A DNA stretch of 64,000 bases from Chryseobacterium gregarium DSM 19109 (lineage in GTDB: Bacteria; Bacteroidota; Bacteroidia; Flavobacteriales; Weeksellaceae), in the NCBI RefSeq assembly GCF_000430845.1, contig NZ_AUMU01000013.1:62001-126000 (forward strand). The letters are read 5' to 3'. The notes under the pieces were generated by a model. That model made no database searches, was not told the origin of the DNA, and saw only the letters and a program-made list of their open reading frames with translations. Both the position numbers and the translations under genes were made by a program. Positions 43,962 through 52,430 of the stretch are shown piece after piece; position 1 is the stretch's first letter; each line of letters begins with the position of its first letter.

Positions 43962-44218
43962 ACCCCTGTAATCCGGATACTATTGGCTTTTCAGCTCATC
44001 GATCAGTAAGGTTCGCCAGTCAGCAGGATATTGGCGTTGAAGTGAGATGCCCAATGTACCGCTATATTGATTCAAGAGATAACATAGCTGTAATGACAGA
44101 AGGGTAGTGCTGGGATCATAGGCCATCAGAACTGGTTGAAATTTAATTATGAAATTAAGATCCGTTTCAATATATCGGTCTCAGTAAGTATTCCTGCGGA
44201 TAGGAAAAGTATGCGTTG

Positions 44219-44917
44219 TTAACAAATCAACAGCAGCCTATATTCGCCGTCATTTTCATCCGGTGCCCGGTGGATACAGGGCAAAACCGTCTGGTTGGGA
44301 TGGTCCACGGCCAATCTCCAGAGATGGCCCCGTCCTAAATTAAGCGGCTGTGCATCGGGCTTGGCCTGATAATGCAGGTCGAAATAATTTTCCTGCAGAA
44401 AGGTGTCGAAATCTGATTCCGGGCCGTTATGCAGCTCTTTAAGCTTTTCCCGTATTTCAGGAATCAGGATTTTCTGCGTTGCCTGTGCGTTAGGCAGGAT
44501 ATCACTGGCAGCACCATGGTAGGTGCATAAAAAAGTATCCGCTCCAACAGGCGAGCGGTCAACATGATAGGAATACACATCGGTGGAAATGAAACCCAAC
44601 TCCTCATCCCGCTCATAGTTCTTGAGTAAATTGAGTGAAGGCGATGCTCCGGAATCCGCTAACAGCTCTAAATCATTCAATATAATTTCCCTCGCTATAT
44701 TTCCTTGTTCCGATAACTCCAGTCCTGAAAGGTCTTCAACAGAAACTTCTGTGATGTTCTCTTTTAACCGGAGCTTACTCACAATTTCTTTGAAATCCCC
44801 GGCTAAGTTCCGTTCCCAGCACAGGGCATTCACCGTTTCCTGAAAACGGGTGCTGACAAGTTCGGAAAATGTAGAAACCGTTCCGGTTTGGGAGGTGGCA
44901 GAAAATCTATGGCTCAT
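44219..44917 (-). CDS. DUF1826-like hypothetical protein
   Basis: The 232-residue protein resembles DUF1826 in its second half: YSYHVDRSPVGADTFLCTYHGAAS (histidine-x-aspartate followed by a conserved TY), then CIHRAPDENDGEYRLLLIC at the C-terminus. These HxD and HRAP segments would suit a metal-dependent jelly-roll (cupin-like) oxygenase fold. The match is from memory and not strong over the first 100 residues. It is alone on the minus strand, with a large gene-poor gap after it. Function unknown. Confidence 0.6.
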   Translation of the reverse strand: MSHRFSATSQTGTVSTFSELVSTRFQETVNALCWERNLAGDFKEIVSKLRLKENITEVSVEDLSGLELSEQGNIAREIILNDLELLADSGASPSLNLLKNYERDEELGFISTDVYSYHVDRSPVGADTFLCTYHGAASDILPNAQATQKILIPEIREKLKELHNGPESDFDTFLQENYFDLHYQAKPDAQPLNLGRGHLWRLAVDHPNQTVLPCIHRAPDENDGEYRLLLIC

Positions 44918-45266
44918 TTAGTAACGGATATTCGGGTCTGTTTATTATGTAACGCTATGCAAAAATAATGAACAAGCGGGAGATTTGCAGGGAGACCGGA
45001 ATTTTTTTTCACAAAATACCATGAATGCATCCTGTGCCTCTTTTCTACCTTAATCAAAACGGCATATCTCTCCCGACTGCTGCAAAGTCTAAATTCCCTC
45101 ATTTTTCTGCTTTTTTAAGATAGTATCGGGAAATATAACCTATTTTCTCCGGGTGTTCTTCGGGTCTTGTTCGGTAGTTCTTCGGAAAAATCCCCTGTTT
45201 TCCGAAGCCGATCCGTAGAAAACCCGAAGCAGACTCGAAGAAATGCAGGTTAATACCGGTCATAGG

Positions 45267-45307
45267 CTGCCAAAACCTGCCAAAACCGGACACAAGCTGC
45301 CAAAACC
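45267..45307 (+). repeat. Three phased direct repeats of CTGCCAAAACC
   Basis: Exact copies of CTGCCAAAACC begin at 45267, 45277 and 45297, that is 10 and 20 bases apart, whole turns of the helix. They lie 12 bases upstream of the -33 element at 45319, the place where an activator or a LytTR-type regulator would bind. Confidence 0.55.
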
Positions 45308-45318
45308 TGTGCAGGCTA

Positions 45319-45348
45319 TTGAAAATTAAAAATCCTGTGATACCTTTG
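45319..45348 (+). promoter_or_regulatory. Complete Bacteroidota promoter before a broken gene
   Basis: TTG at 45319-45321, a 19-base spacer and TACCTTTG at 45341-45348 match the -33/-7 consensus. The ATG of the decayed DUF6266-like gene is at 45375. The promoter is one of the two best matches in the window. Confidence 0.6.
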
Positions 45349-45374
45349 TTCCGTTAACCCAAAAAAACAATACC

Positions 45375-45480
45375 ATGGCAAGAATCACAAAAGAAATCCT
45401 TTGGCGGTCTCAGGCAAAGCAGGAACGGTAGAGCAGGTACCTATTGGCAAGGCAGGATATCATCGGAAACAGTCCAGGTA
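45375..45480 (+). pseudogene. Frameshifted remnant of a DUF6266-like gene
   Basis: The first codons read MARITKEIL, then the frame continues with WRSQAKQER and stops. Shifting the frame by one base gives GGLRQSRNGRAGTYWQG, which together with the first part resembles the N-terminus of DUF6266 proteins of Chryseobacterium and relatives (MARITKGILGGFSGK pattern, then GTxxGxxW). After about base 45470 no further similarity can be seen. It is a truncated and frameshifted copy. Confidence 0.55.
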
Positions 45481-45556
45481 ACTGCGGTTTTCATACCATT
45501 TGAAGAATAGATTATAAGATACAAATACCTGACATACCTATTTTGCCGTTCATTTT

Positions 45557-46729
45557 CTAATCCATTTTGAAGTTCAGCTGATCTTCGGTTAAGGTAATGG
45601 GATCAGTCATTATCTGTCGCAGTTTTGCGTCGGTTGCCGCTCTGAAAGAATTGACGAATTGGTTAAGCCGGTCCTCATTTTCAGGAATAAAAGAGGCCGC
45701 ATTATTTTTTGCATTGTCCTGGAATTTTTTAATGACCGGTTGCATTAATGAATTGTAATTTCTGCAGGCGAGCTTTAAGTTGTGAGGCGTTTTACCGATG
45801 AAATGTGCCAGTGCTTTCGCTCCATAGATTGATAAGGAAGCGCCCATACCTGATAAAGCGGTCGGACAATAGCCTGCATCACCCAATAAAACAAGATTTC
45901 CATTCACCAGGTCAGGCGAATTGACCATCCCCATTTTATCAACGAACATGATTCCTTTATCAGCAAAACGGATCAGCAGCTCCTGTACGTCGTGGCTGTA
46001 TTGAGTGAAAGAATCCTGTAGCATGCTTTGGGCATTCTTTTTTACGGTCGTTAGGTCACCGGTATGATGGATATAGCATTGAATAGCGATTTCATTATGC
46101 GCGACCGGATATATGGAAAGCATTTTATTGACATCAATATAGATTTTGAAAGAACCGACTTCATACGGGTGCTCCAAATGTAATTTTCCACCCATATACA
46201 ACGTATTGAAATCTTCCAACCGGGAATCTTTAAAATACCGTTCACGGCTTGAAGAACGCAGCCCTTCCGATATGATCACCAGGTCAGCCTCCATCTCTTT
46301 TCCATCTGACAATGTGGCGATGGCGGTATCTTCTTTTTGAACAATACCGGAGACCGTTGTATCGAAAATCAAGTTCACGTCATCTTTAATATCTTCATAC
46401 AGGACATAGTGAAGTGCGCCTCGGGAAATCAGTAGCGAAGGATCGATATGTTCATTCATTTTTTCATAGCTTATGCACTGAATAATCTTATCGTTCTTTT
46501 CCATGAAACTTACCAATTTAGACGGAGAAGATGTTTCTCTGAGTTTTGCCGTAAGCCCCAGCTCATCCATAATCCAGACCCCAAAACTTTTAAGTGAAAT
46601 AAGAAAGCCCGCCTTGGTAAAGGATGATACCCGGTCGGTCACTGTGACATCAAACCCTTGTCTGGAAAGACACTTTGCTGCTGTTAATCCTGCAATGCCG
46701 CCTCCTGATATAAGAATCTTTTTTTTCAT
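45557..46729 (-). CDS. FAD-dependent monooxygenase of the PHBH fold
   Basis: The 390-residue protein has GGGIAGLTAAKCLSRQG for FAD binding at the N-terminus, DLVIISEGLRSSSR (the DG-type motif of this class, with the glycine shifted), and GDAGYCPTALSGMGASLS as the second FAD motif. This is the group A flavin monooxygenase layout, including salicylate- and tetracycline-type enzymes. It hydroxylates or otherwise oxidises a small aromatic or similar molecule. It is divergent from an AraC-type regulator, and a -7 box for it lies at 46755-46762. The substrate cannot be read. Confidence 0.9.
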   Translation of the reverse strand: MKKKILISGGGIAGLTAAKCLSRQGFDVTVTDRVSSFTKAGFLISLKSFGVWIMDELGLTAKLRETSSPSKLVSFMEKNDKIIQCISYEKMNEHIDPSLLISRGALHYVLYEDIKDDVNLIFDTTVSGIVQKEDTAIATLSDGKEMEADLVIISEGLRSSSRERYFKDSRLEDFNTLYMGGKLHLEHPYEVGSFKIYIDVNKMLSIYPVAHNEIAIQCYIHHTGDLTTVKKNAQSMLQDSFTQYSHDVQELLIRFADKGIMFVDKMGMVNSPDLVNGNLVLLGDAGYCPTALSGMGASLSIYGAKALAHFIGKTPHNLKLACRNYNSLMQPVIKKFQDNAKNNAASFIPENEDRLNQFVNSFRAATDAKLRQIMTDPITLTEDQLNFKMD

Positions 46730-46754
46730 TATAATTTTTTTTTAGGTTATGCTG

Positions 46755-46762
46755 CAAATTTA
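46755..46762 (-). promoter_or_regulatory. -7 box of the FAD monooxygenase gene
   Basis: On the minus strand the bases read TAAATTTG, an exact TAnnTTTG, 26 bases before the start codon at 46729. The 89-base region between the two divergent genes contains no other exact box. Confidence 0.5.
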
Positions 46763-46818
46763 TTTATACATTTAGGGATAAAATAGTTTCATAAATAGTA
46801 AAAATAGTCCATAAAGAA

Positions 46819-47787
46819 ATGAGTGCATCAGAAAACAAGCAGCAAATGCTTCATCTGGCGGGCAAGCTGGGAATCCCTGTGTCTGAATTTGACAAAGAAT
46901 TTCATTTTTTGCAGCTCAACGAAATCCATATCGTTGATATGCTTCCTGAAATGCTGGTCATGGTCCGGTCACTGGTAGCAGATAAAACCTTTTCTTACAA
47001 AAGAAAGCCAATTGATGCCGTTGAAAAAGGACTGATGTTTTCTTTTCAGAACATTATTAATCTACCTATGTCTGAGAAAACACAGGAAGAAAAGCCCTTA
47101 CAGGCTCGTCCGCATGTCCGCATAACACCTCTTGACTTGGAAAGCGAAGTCTTATTTACAAAAGGGATCAACATTACCCAGATCACGATTTTGATCGAAC
47201 TCAATTATCTCAAAAATTTCATTGGTAACAGCCAGAACAAGTTCGGCTATCTTTTTAATGATGAAAAAACATTTTTCATTGAGGAATTTATGTCGCCGGA
47301 AATGGCGGAGGTCGTCAATGAGATCGCAGATACGTCATCAGTGGCAATCCTTCCTGAAGCCTATTATAAGTTAAAGGTCTTACAGCTGCTCTATTTGCTT
47401 TTTAAAAATCTTTCGGAGAGGCAGGATATGACCCATCAGAGCCTGCGGGGTGATGAAATAGAAGCGGTGTACAGGGTACGTGACAGAATCGCTTTGTCTT
47501 TGGACCATCCGTTACAACAGAATGAACTGGTTGCTATTAGCGGAATGAATTCCCTCAAGCTCCGAAAGCTCTTTACACAGGTTTTCGGAAAAGGGATTTA
47601 CGAGTATTACCAGCATTTGCGCATGCAGGAAGCAGCCCGACTGATACAACAGGAACACCTGTCTGTCTCAGAAGCCGGATATCAGTTAGGATTTTCAAAT
47701 CTCAGTTATTTCGGAAGGCTGTTTGAAAAGCATTTCGGGCTGAAACCCAAAAAGTGGAGTGCGCAATATAGATTAAATAAAACTTAG
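46819..47787 (+). CDS. AraC-family transcriptional regulator
   Basis: The 322-residue protein has a C-terminal AraC DNA-binding domain with two helix-turn-helix units (ELVAISGMNSLKLRKLFTQVFGKGIYEYYQHLRM in pieces, then LSVSEAGYQLGFSNLSYFGRLFEKHFG). The N-terminal 200 residues form an effector domain without an obvious cupin motif. It is divergent from the FAD monooxygenase gene, and so is its likely regulator, probably as an activator responding to the substrate. This pairing is common in Bacteroidota. Confidence 0.9.
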   Translation: MSASENKQQMLHLAGKLGIPVSEFDKEFHFLQLNEIHIVDMLPEMLVMVRSLVADKTFSYKRKPIDAVEKGLMFSFQNIINLPMSEKTQEEKPLQARPHVRITPLDLESEVLFTKGINITQITILIELNYLKNFIGNSQNKFGYLFNDEKTFFIEEFMSPEMAEVVNEIADTSSVAILPEAYYKLKVLQLLYLLFKNLSERQDMTHQSLRGDEIEAVYRVRDRIALSLDHPLQQNELVAISGMNSLKLRKLFTQVFGKGIYEYYQHLRMQEAARLIQQEHLSVSEAGYQLGFSNLSYFGRLFEKHFGLKPKKWSAQYRLNKT

Positions 47788-48017
47788 GATCTGTGATAGT
47801 ATACATAGCGGCCATCTAATTTTTGTGACATCCGATTCCCGTTAAAGGGTCGTTTTTAAAATTTGTTTTTTATCAATGTTTTGGGGCTTTGCGATGGGTG
47901 TGTAATCGAAGTATAAATATTCAATTTCGTATGAAAGTTCACTATGGAGAAACTCCTGTTGAATTTGGTATTAAATCCGCCATTTTGCCAAACTGCTGTT
48001 GTATGCTGGCTTTCTGT

Positions 48018-48722
48018 CTATTTCTGTAATATCAGGTCTTTTAAATTAATACGGCCGCAATTGATTTCTTTATCACCTGATTTACTATGGCTTTTTGAGC
48101 CATCAGCTTTTATTCTGTAGAAAAGATTTTGTACATTTAAACTCAGTTCTGTTCTCATCGTTCCGTGTGCCCCTTCCGTTAAGCAAAGTATAACCGTATA
48201 AAAGCCATTTGATTCTTTTGGCTTGATTGTCCTGTGTAAAGATGCCGGTTTGTGAATGTTGTTATCTAAATAAGATTCTACATTCGTCAGACCGTAAAGA
48301 AATAACGGAAATTTCTCAAAAGTCATCGTCTCATCAGGAACTAAAACTTCGTAATATTTACCGGGTAAAGACGGAATTTCATACGACTTTAAAGGAAAAT
48401 CTATTGTTAATTCGAGTGGATGATCTGTTTCATTTATGATTTGTGTCCAAAAAACAGCATAATTATAATGATCGCCATTTTTGTCCGTATATTTTAATCC
48501 GCCTCTTGGAAAACCATTCTTTATTATAACGTTCTTACCATCACGGTCAACATATTTATATCCGGTGTAGAGGTCTTTGTCATTAAATGTATTTTTATTG
48601 TGGATCTTTTTGATCGGATCTAAAGCTTTGGTTTCGATAATATCACTTTTTGAATGGTCAGATTGTTTACAGGAAAAAAGTCCCGCTGTTGCTATAATAA
48701 ACGTTAATATAATTTTTTTCAT
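48018..48722 (-). CDS. Lipoprotein of unknown function
   Basis: I start it at MKKIILTFIIATAGLFSC (48722), where the lipobox cysteine is C18; a longer frame has no signal peptide. The 234-residue protein is rich in aspartate, lysine and tyrosine. It contains YTGYKYVDRDGKNVIIKNGFP and FWTQIINETDHPLELTIDFP in pieces, which suggests a beta-sandwich. I do not recognise the family. A decayed second copy of its 3' part and downstream flank lies about 4 kb away at 51967-52345, so it belongs to a duplicated region. Confidence 0.65.
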   Translation of the reverse strand: MKKIILTFIIATAGLFSCKQSDHSKSDIIETKALDPIKKIHNKNTFNDKDLYTGYKYVDRDGKNVIIKNGFPRGGLKYTDKNGDHYNYAVFWTQIINETDHPLELTIDFPLKSYEIPSLPGKYYEVLVPDETMTFEKFPLFLYGLTNVESYLDNNIHKPASLHRTIKPKESNGFYTVILCLTEGAHGTMRTELSLNVQNLFYRIKADGSKSHSKSGDKEINCGRINLKDLILQK

Positions 48723-48963
48723 CTTCAGTATTTTTCCTACGGTTGAAAGCTGAGCTTTCGTACAGCATGCAAATTTATATATGGTGTTAATATAAACCGG
48801 CTTAAACTTTTTTGAGAAAAAGAGTTCCGTGAAAATCAGCATTTATAGGCTAACGATGATAGAAAAACGAATTGTAATCTTCAATTTTGCATTCAGGTTT
48901 ATTGGGATACAGCCGTTGATGTTTACAGTTTCACCATACTTTTGTAACCTCTTTAGCCGTAAT

Positions 48964-49443
48964 TTATTTTATTTTTACGAAAGTGATTATATTTTCATTT
49001 TTGGAATGGTCTGAAAAACCAATTTTTATAGTATCAAGTTTATTCCGCACCGCATAATTCCCATAATCAATGGACAGATTGCTGCTTTCAATTCCTCCGT
49101 TTTCAGAATAAAAATTAATATAGTCGTAAAAATCATCTTTAAAATCATATTCAAATTCTTTTCCTGTTTTAGAATTTTTCAATTTAAATATAAAATTAAA
49201 GACATTTTTATTAAAGGTTTTGTCCCTTTTTGAATTGAATTTTGTTGAAGTGAATGCTTCATCAATGATGTATTCAGTATTATTTACCAGTACGGTCTTT
49301 TTATCTGGTTTGTAGATGTCAAATAAAAGCCGGCCGGCTTTAGCTTCAGCAATAGTCTGTGGTAAAAAGGAAGTATCTGACCCAGCACAAGATATTAAGA
49401 CTGATAAAGACGAAATATAAAAAAGTATGTATTTAATTTTCAT
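48964..49443 (-). CDS. Small lipoprotein of unknown function
   Basis: The 159-residue protein has a lipoprotein signal peptide (IKYILFYISSLSVLISC, cysteine C19). The mature part contains PDKKTVLVNNTEYIIDE and KTGKEFEYDFKDDFYDYI, with alternating hydrophobic and charged residues as in a beta-sheet domain. There is no recognised family. It lies between the other lipoprotein and a T9SS-secreted protein gene, all on the minus strand but not obviously cotranscribed (63 bases to the next upstream gene). Confidence 0.6.
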   Translation of the reverse strand: MKIKYILFYISSLSVLISCAGSDTSFLPQTIAEAKAGRLLFDIYKPDKKTVLVNNTEYIIDEAFTSTKFNSKRDKTFNKNVFNFIFKLKNSKTGKEFEYDFKDDFYDYINFYSENGGIESSNLSIDYGNYAVRNKLDTIKIGFSDHSKNENIITFVKIK

Positions 49444-49506
49444 ATCGTTTTTTGGGAATTATTCTTTACCGTTTGAATTTTTTGACGGTCAGGGAACGTA
49501 TGGTCT

Positions 49507-51339
49507 TTAGTATTTAACAGTCATTTTGAAGACCTTTATCTTCTCACCATTTTCAGATGTTACTTCTAACAGATAGTTCCCGATGACCAGCTTGCCCTGT
49601 AAGTTAAAGTGATTGGTTTTCTTCTTTTCAAAGGGAGCCTGATACACTAATTTTCCGGACATATCAAACACGGAAAGGACTGTCTTCTGCTTTTCCAGAA
49701 CGCTTCCTGAAACAGCAAAATTGCCGTTATTAGGGTTATCGTACAATTGGAGATCTCTGTTTTTAATGGCATCATCAGAGGCCGATAATTCACGTTTCGA
49801 ACTGAATTTGGCAATAAAGCCGAAAGGTAATGACGGATAAGGATTAGTCATATTCGGGTAGGCAGCGCCATTGGTGCCTATTCCGGTAGGTGATCCCGTA
49901 ACTCCCCACAAAATAAGGGCGCCGTTGCTTAAGAATCTTGCATTGATGTATTCTCCAAGATTACTACTTCCGGCCCCGCCATAATAGGAAGCCCATTGCC
50001 TGTTTCCGTTACCATCAAATTCTGCGAAATACATATTGGTAAGCGCCGGGGAAATATTGGGAACTGTAGTGAGAAAAGCCCCGGGAGTTGAGATATTACT
50101 GCCAGCGCCATAATGAGTTCCTGTAATGACAATTCTATTGTCTAGTATGGTTAAGTTGTCAGTTCCGTTAATCAAATCATACCCGTTACTGCCAAAGTAG
50201 GTACTCCAGACACGGTTTCCGGTTAAATCAAACTTGCTTAAAAATAAATCTCCGTTGGCTACCTGCCCTTTAAATGCACCCGGAGTGGCAAAATAGGTAG
50301 GGTAATCATCATCTTCATTTTGTCCGCTGACATAGATGCCTGTAGCATTGACTTCAATAGCACTGATGCCTGAACCGGTATACCACATTGGGTTAAGCGG
50401 GGTCCCGTAAAACGTTCCCCAGACTTTTTTACCGGTATTCGCATTCCATTTCATGATCATATTCTGCGCCGGTGAATCAGGCTGAAATGTACCCGGATTG
50501 GTAAAGTTCCCCTGCATAAAAGAAGCATACTGAGCAGCAAGATACAATTCGCCATTGTAAAATTTAAAGTCAAGGATTCCCGGGGTTGAAAACGTGCCCC
50601 ATAATTTTTGTCCTGAGGAATTTAATTTAACAACATAGGAATTATTCTGCAAAATTCCCGAGATGAGGTAGGGCTCGAAATTTTCCTGAAAAACACCAGG
50701 TGTCCCCAATCCCGGAATATCATATTGTGTTTGACCCAGCAGATAAATATTCTGATTTGAGTCAAATCTCATACTTAGCGCTTCATTATTACTATTATTG
50801 GGAAGATAAGTAACCCAGATCACATTATTATTTGAATCCCGTTTTGTAAGAATCCGGGTCAGATTACCAACTGTATCCGTGTTTTGTGTAAGCCATACGC
50901 CGGGAGTCGCTAAATTTGAAACCTGTGCCGGTATATTTTTCAAAGTATAGACATTATCGAGTGCATCAATTCCCACGACACGCTCAAAATTATTTATAAG
51001 CCCATTATAGTCTCCCCTAAGCATCTGACCGGCAGATGAAAACTTGGCCGAATAATAATTTGACGGTCCTGTAAGCACTACCGGATTGCCTCCGCCTGAA
51101 ACAAACTGATTATAGTATGATGCGCTGTAACCGCTTTCAAATGTTGTCTGGCCTATGACATGGATATTGTTTTGAGAGTCTTTAAATAAAGAGGTTCCGA
51201 TTAAAGAAAAATCTCCCAGGTAGGTGCCGGAGCCTCCTACATAAGTTCCCCAGTCTCTTTCATAAGGAAAAGTGGACTGTGCCTGATGATAGCTGCCAAA
51301 ACAGATCGCCGATAATAATATTAAGAGTTTTAATTTCAT
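49507..51339 (-). CDS. Type IX secreted protein with C-terminal sorting domain
   Basis: From the ATG at 51339 (MKLKLLILLSAICFGSYHQAQ, a signal peptide) the protein has 610 residues. The middle part has repeats of about 60 residues with VWGTFYG-, VWSTYFGSNGYD- and QWASYYGGAGSS-type motifs, as in beta-propeller proteins. The last 80 residues are a T9SS type A sorting domain (LQLYDNPNNGNFAVSG through VFKMTVKY). It would be exported to the cell surface or outside. Upstream, a run of GTT triplets lies 95-173 bases before the start codon, unusual for this strand's promoter region. Confidence 0.9.
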   Translation of the reverse strand: MKLKLLILLSAICFGSYHQAQSTFPYERDWGTYVGGSGTYLGDFSLIGTSLFKDSQNNIHVIGQTTFESGYSASYYNQFVSGGGNPVVLTGPSNYYSAKFSSAGQMLRGDYNGLINNFERVVGIDALDNVYTLKNIPAQVSNLATPGVWLTQNTDTVGNLTRILTKRDSNNNVIWVTYLPNNSNNEALSMRFDSNQNIYLLGQTQYDIPGLGTPGVFQENFEPYLISGILQNNSYVVKLNSSGQKLWGTFSTPGILDFKFYNGELYLAAQYASFMQGNFTNPGTFQPDSPAQNMIMKWNANTGKKVWGTFYGTPLNPMWYTGSGISAIEVNATGIYVSGQNEDDDYPTYFATPGAFKGQVANGDLFLSKFDLTGNRVWSTYFGSNGYDLINGTDNLTILDNRIVITGTHYGAGSNISTPGAFLTTVPNISPALTNMYFAEFDGNGNRQWASYYGGAGSSNLGEYINARFLSNGALILWGVTGSPTGIGTNGAAYPNMTNPYPSLPFGFIAKFSSKRELSASDDAIKNRDLQLYDNPNNGNFAVSGSVLEKQKTVLSVFDMSGKLVYQAPFEKKKTNHFNLQGKLVIGNYLLEVTSENGEKIKVFKMTVKY

Positions 51340-51433
51340 GGTATGATTAATTTTTTCAAATATACTTAAAAATTTTACGGCCTGAAAACTTGAATCAACC
51401 CCGCAAACTGACATATATTATATCCCAGTATTG

Positions 51434-51512
<79 letters not shown>

Positions 51513-51707
51513 GGGAATTTAACTATGATTCGACAAAAGATCATTCTGGAATTTAATTGTCCACTTTATGTTACAGGGTTATTTTCCGCATAAATTCAGG
51601 AATCTATCGTATCATTTTTTAACTTTATTGATTTCAGTAATGTTAAAATCTAAAGATTGGATAAGCTATATTCAACCCTTTAATTTTATTGATTTATAAA
51701 TTTTACA

Positions 51708-51881
51708 GTGAAACTTTCTTATTCAAGGGATATTTTCAGAAAATGGATTACAGGTTCCTTTGATGAAATTTTAGCTGATAATCTTTTACTTCAGATAGGA
51801 AAAAATAAATATTTTAACCATGAATTAATAAAAGACTGGAAAAAATTATATCATTTGTTTCTTCACTTTTTTATTTTATAA
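51708..51881 (+). pseudogene. Possible fragment of an asparagine-synthase-like C-terminus
   Basis: A 57-residue frame with GTG as the first possible start reads KLSYSRDIFRKWITGSFDE and continues with a KYFNHELIKDWKKLYH segment. The pattern W-x-x-x-S-F/L then FN-x-E-x-I and a final histidine resembles the end of asparagine-synthase-type proteins (including lasso-peptide cyclases). The frame has no upstream extension, as a stop lies at 51690, and it ends early, so it can at best be a remnant. The evidence is weak and could be chance. Confidence 0.2.
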
Positions 51882-51966
51882 ATCATACCTTCTTAAGCAC
51901 AAATAAGATGATGAATTTACATTTCTATGCTGCCAATTATATTTGTATCTTTTATTGAGATTCAGC

Positions 51967-52345
51967 TTTTATTAATGTTTTGAGGCTTTGCAATGGAGAA
52001 GCAGTCGAAGTATGGATCTTTAATTTTTCACAAAATTCAATAAAGGAACTACCGTTAAATTTAGTATTGAACCTGACATTTTTTCAAGTTGATGTTATAT
52101 GCCCTCTTTGTGTTTATTTCTGTAATATCAGGTTTTTAAATTAATATTCCGCAATTGATTCGTTTATGGCTTGACTTACTATTGCTTCTTGAACCGTCAA
52201 CTTTTATTTCATGAAAAGATTCTGTCTTTTTAACTAAGCTCTGTTTTCATCGTTCCGTGTGTTCCTTCAGTTAAACAAAGAATTATTGTATAAAAGCCAT
52301 TAAATTCTTTAGATTTGAAATGTTGATTTATGAATGTTGTTAGGT
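51967..52345 (-). pseudogene. Decayed copy of the lipoprotein gene at 48018-48722
   Basis: This stretch aligns with 47871-48270: the downstream flank, the shared ATTTCTGTAATATCAGGT and the stretch CTCATCGTTCCGTGTG-like sequence are recognisable, as are CATCGTTCCGTGTGTTCC and TATAAAAGCCATT. Single-base insertions and deletions break the frame near the 3' end, and the 5' half of the gene is gone. It is therefore a truncated pseudogene on the minus strand, made by a segmental duplication that also carried the downstream flank. Confidence 0.75.
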
Positions 52346-52430
52346 TAAACTGTAAATATAACTTGGAGAGATCTACATTATTTGGCTTTTACTGTTTTAT
52401 CTCAGGAAAATAAAATTTTAAACAAGTTTT

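Larger units (their letters stand above)
44918..45374. other. Gap with direct repeats and a promoter
   Basis: No gene is supported here. Two minus-strand open frames of 60-odd codons are not convincing. The downstream end holds three direct repeats (45267-45307) and a promoter (45319-45348) in front of the decayed gene at 45375. Confidence 0.4.

Noticed and set aside
45099..45293. 64-codon minus-strand open frame in the gene-poor gap
   Set aside because: It runs over the direct repeats and has no similarity or start signal. The composition looks like chance.
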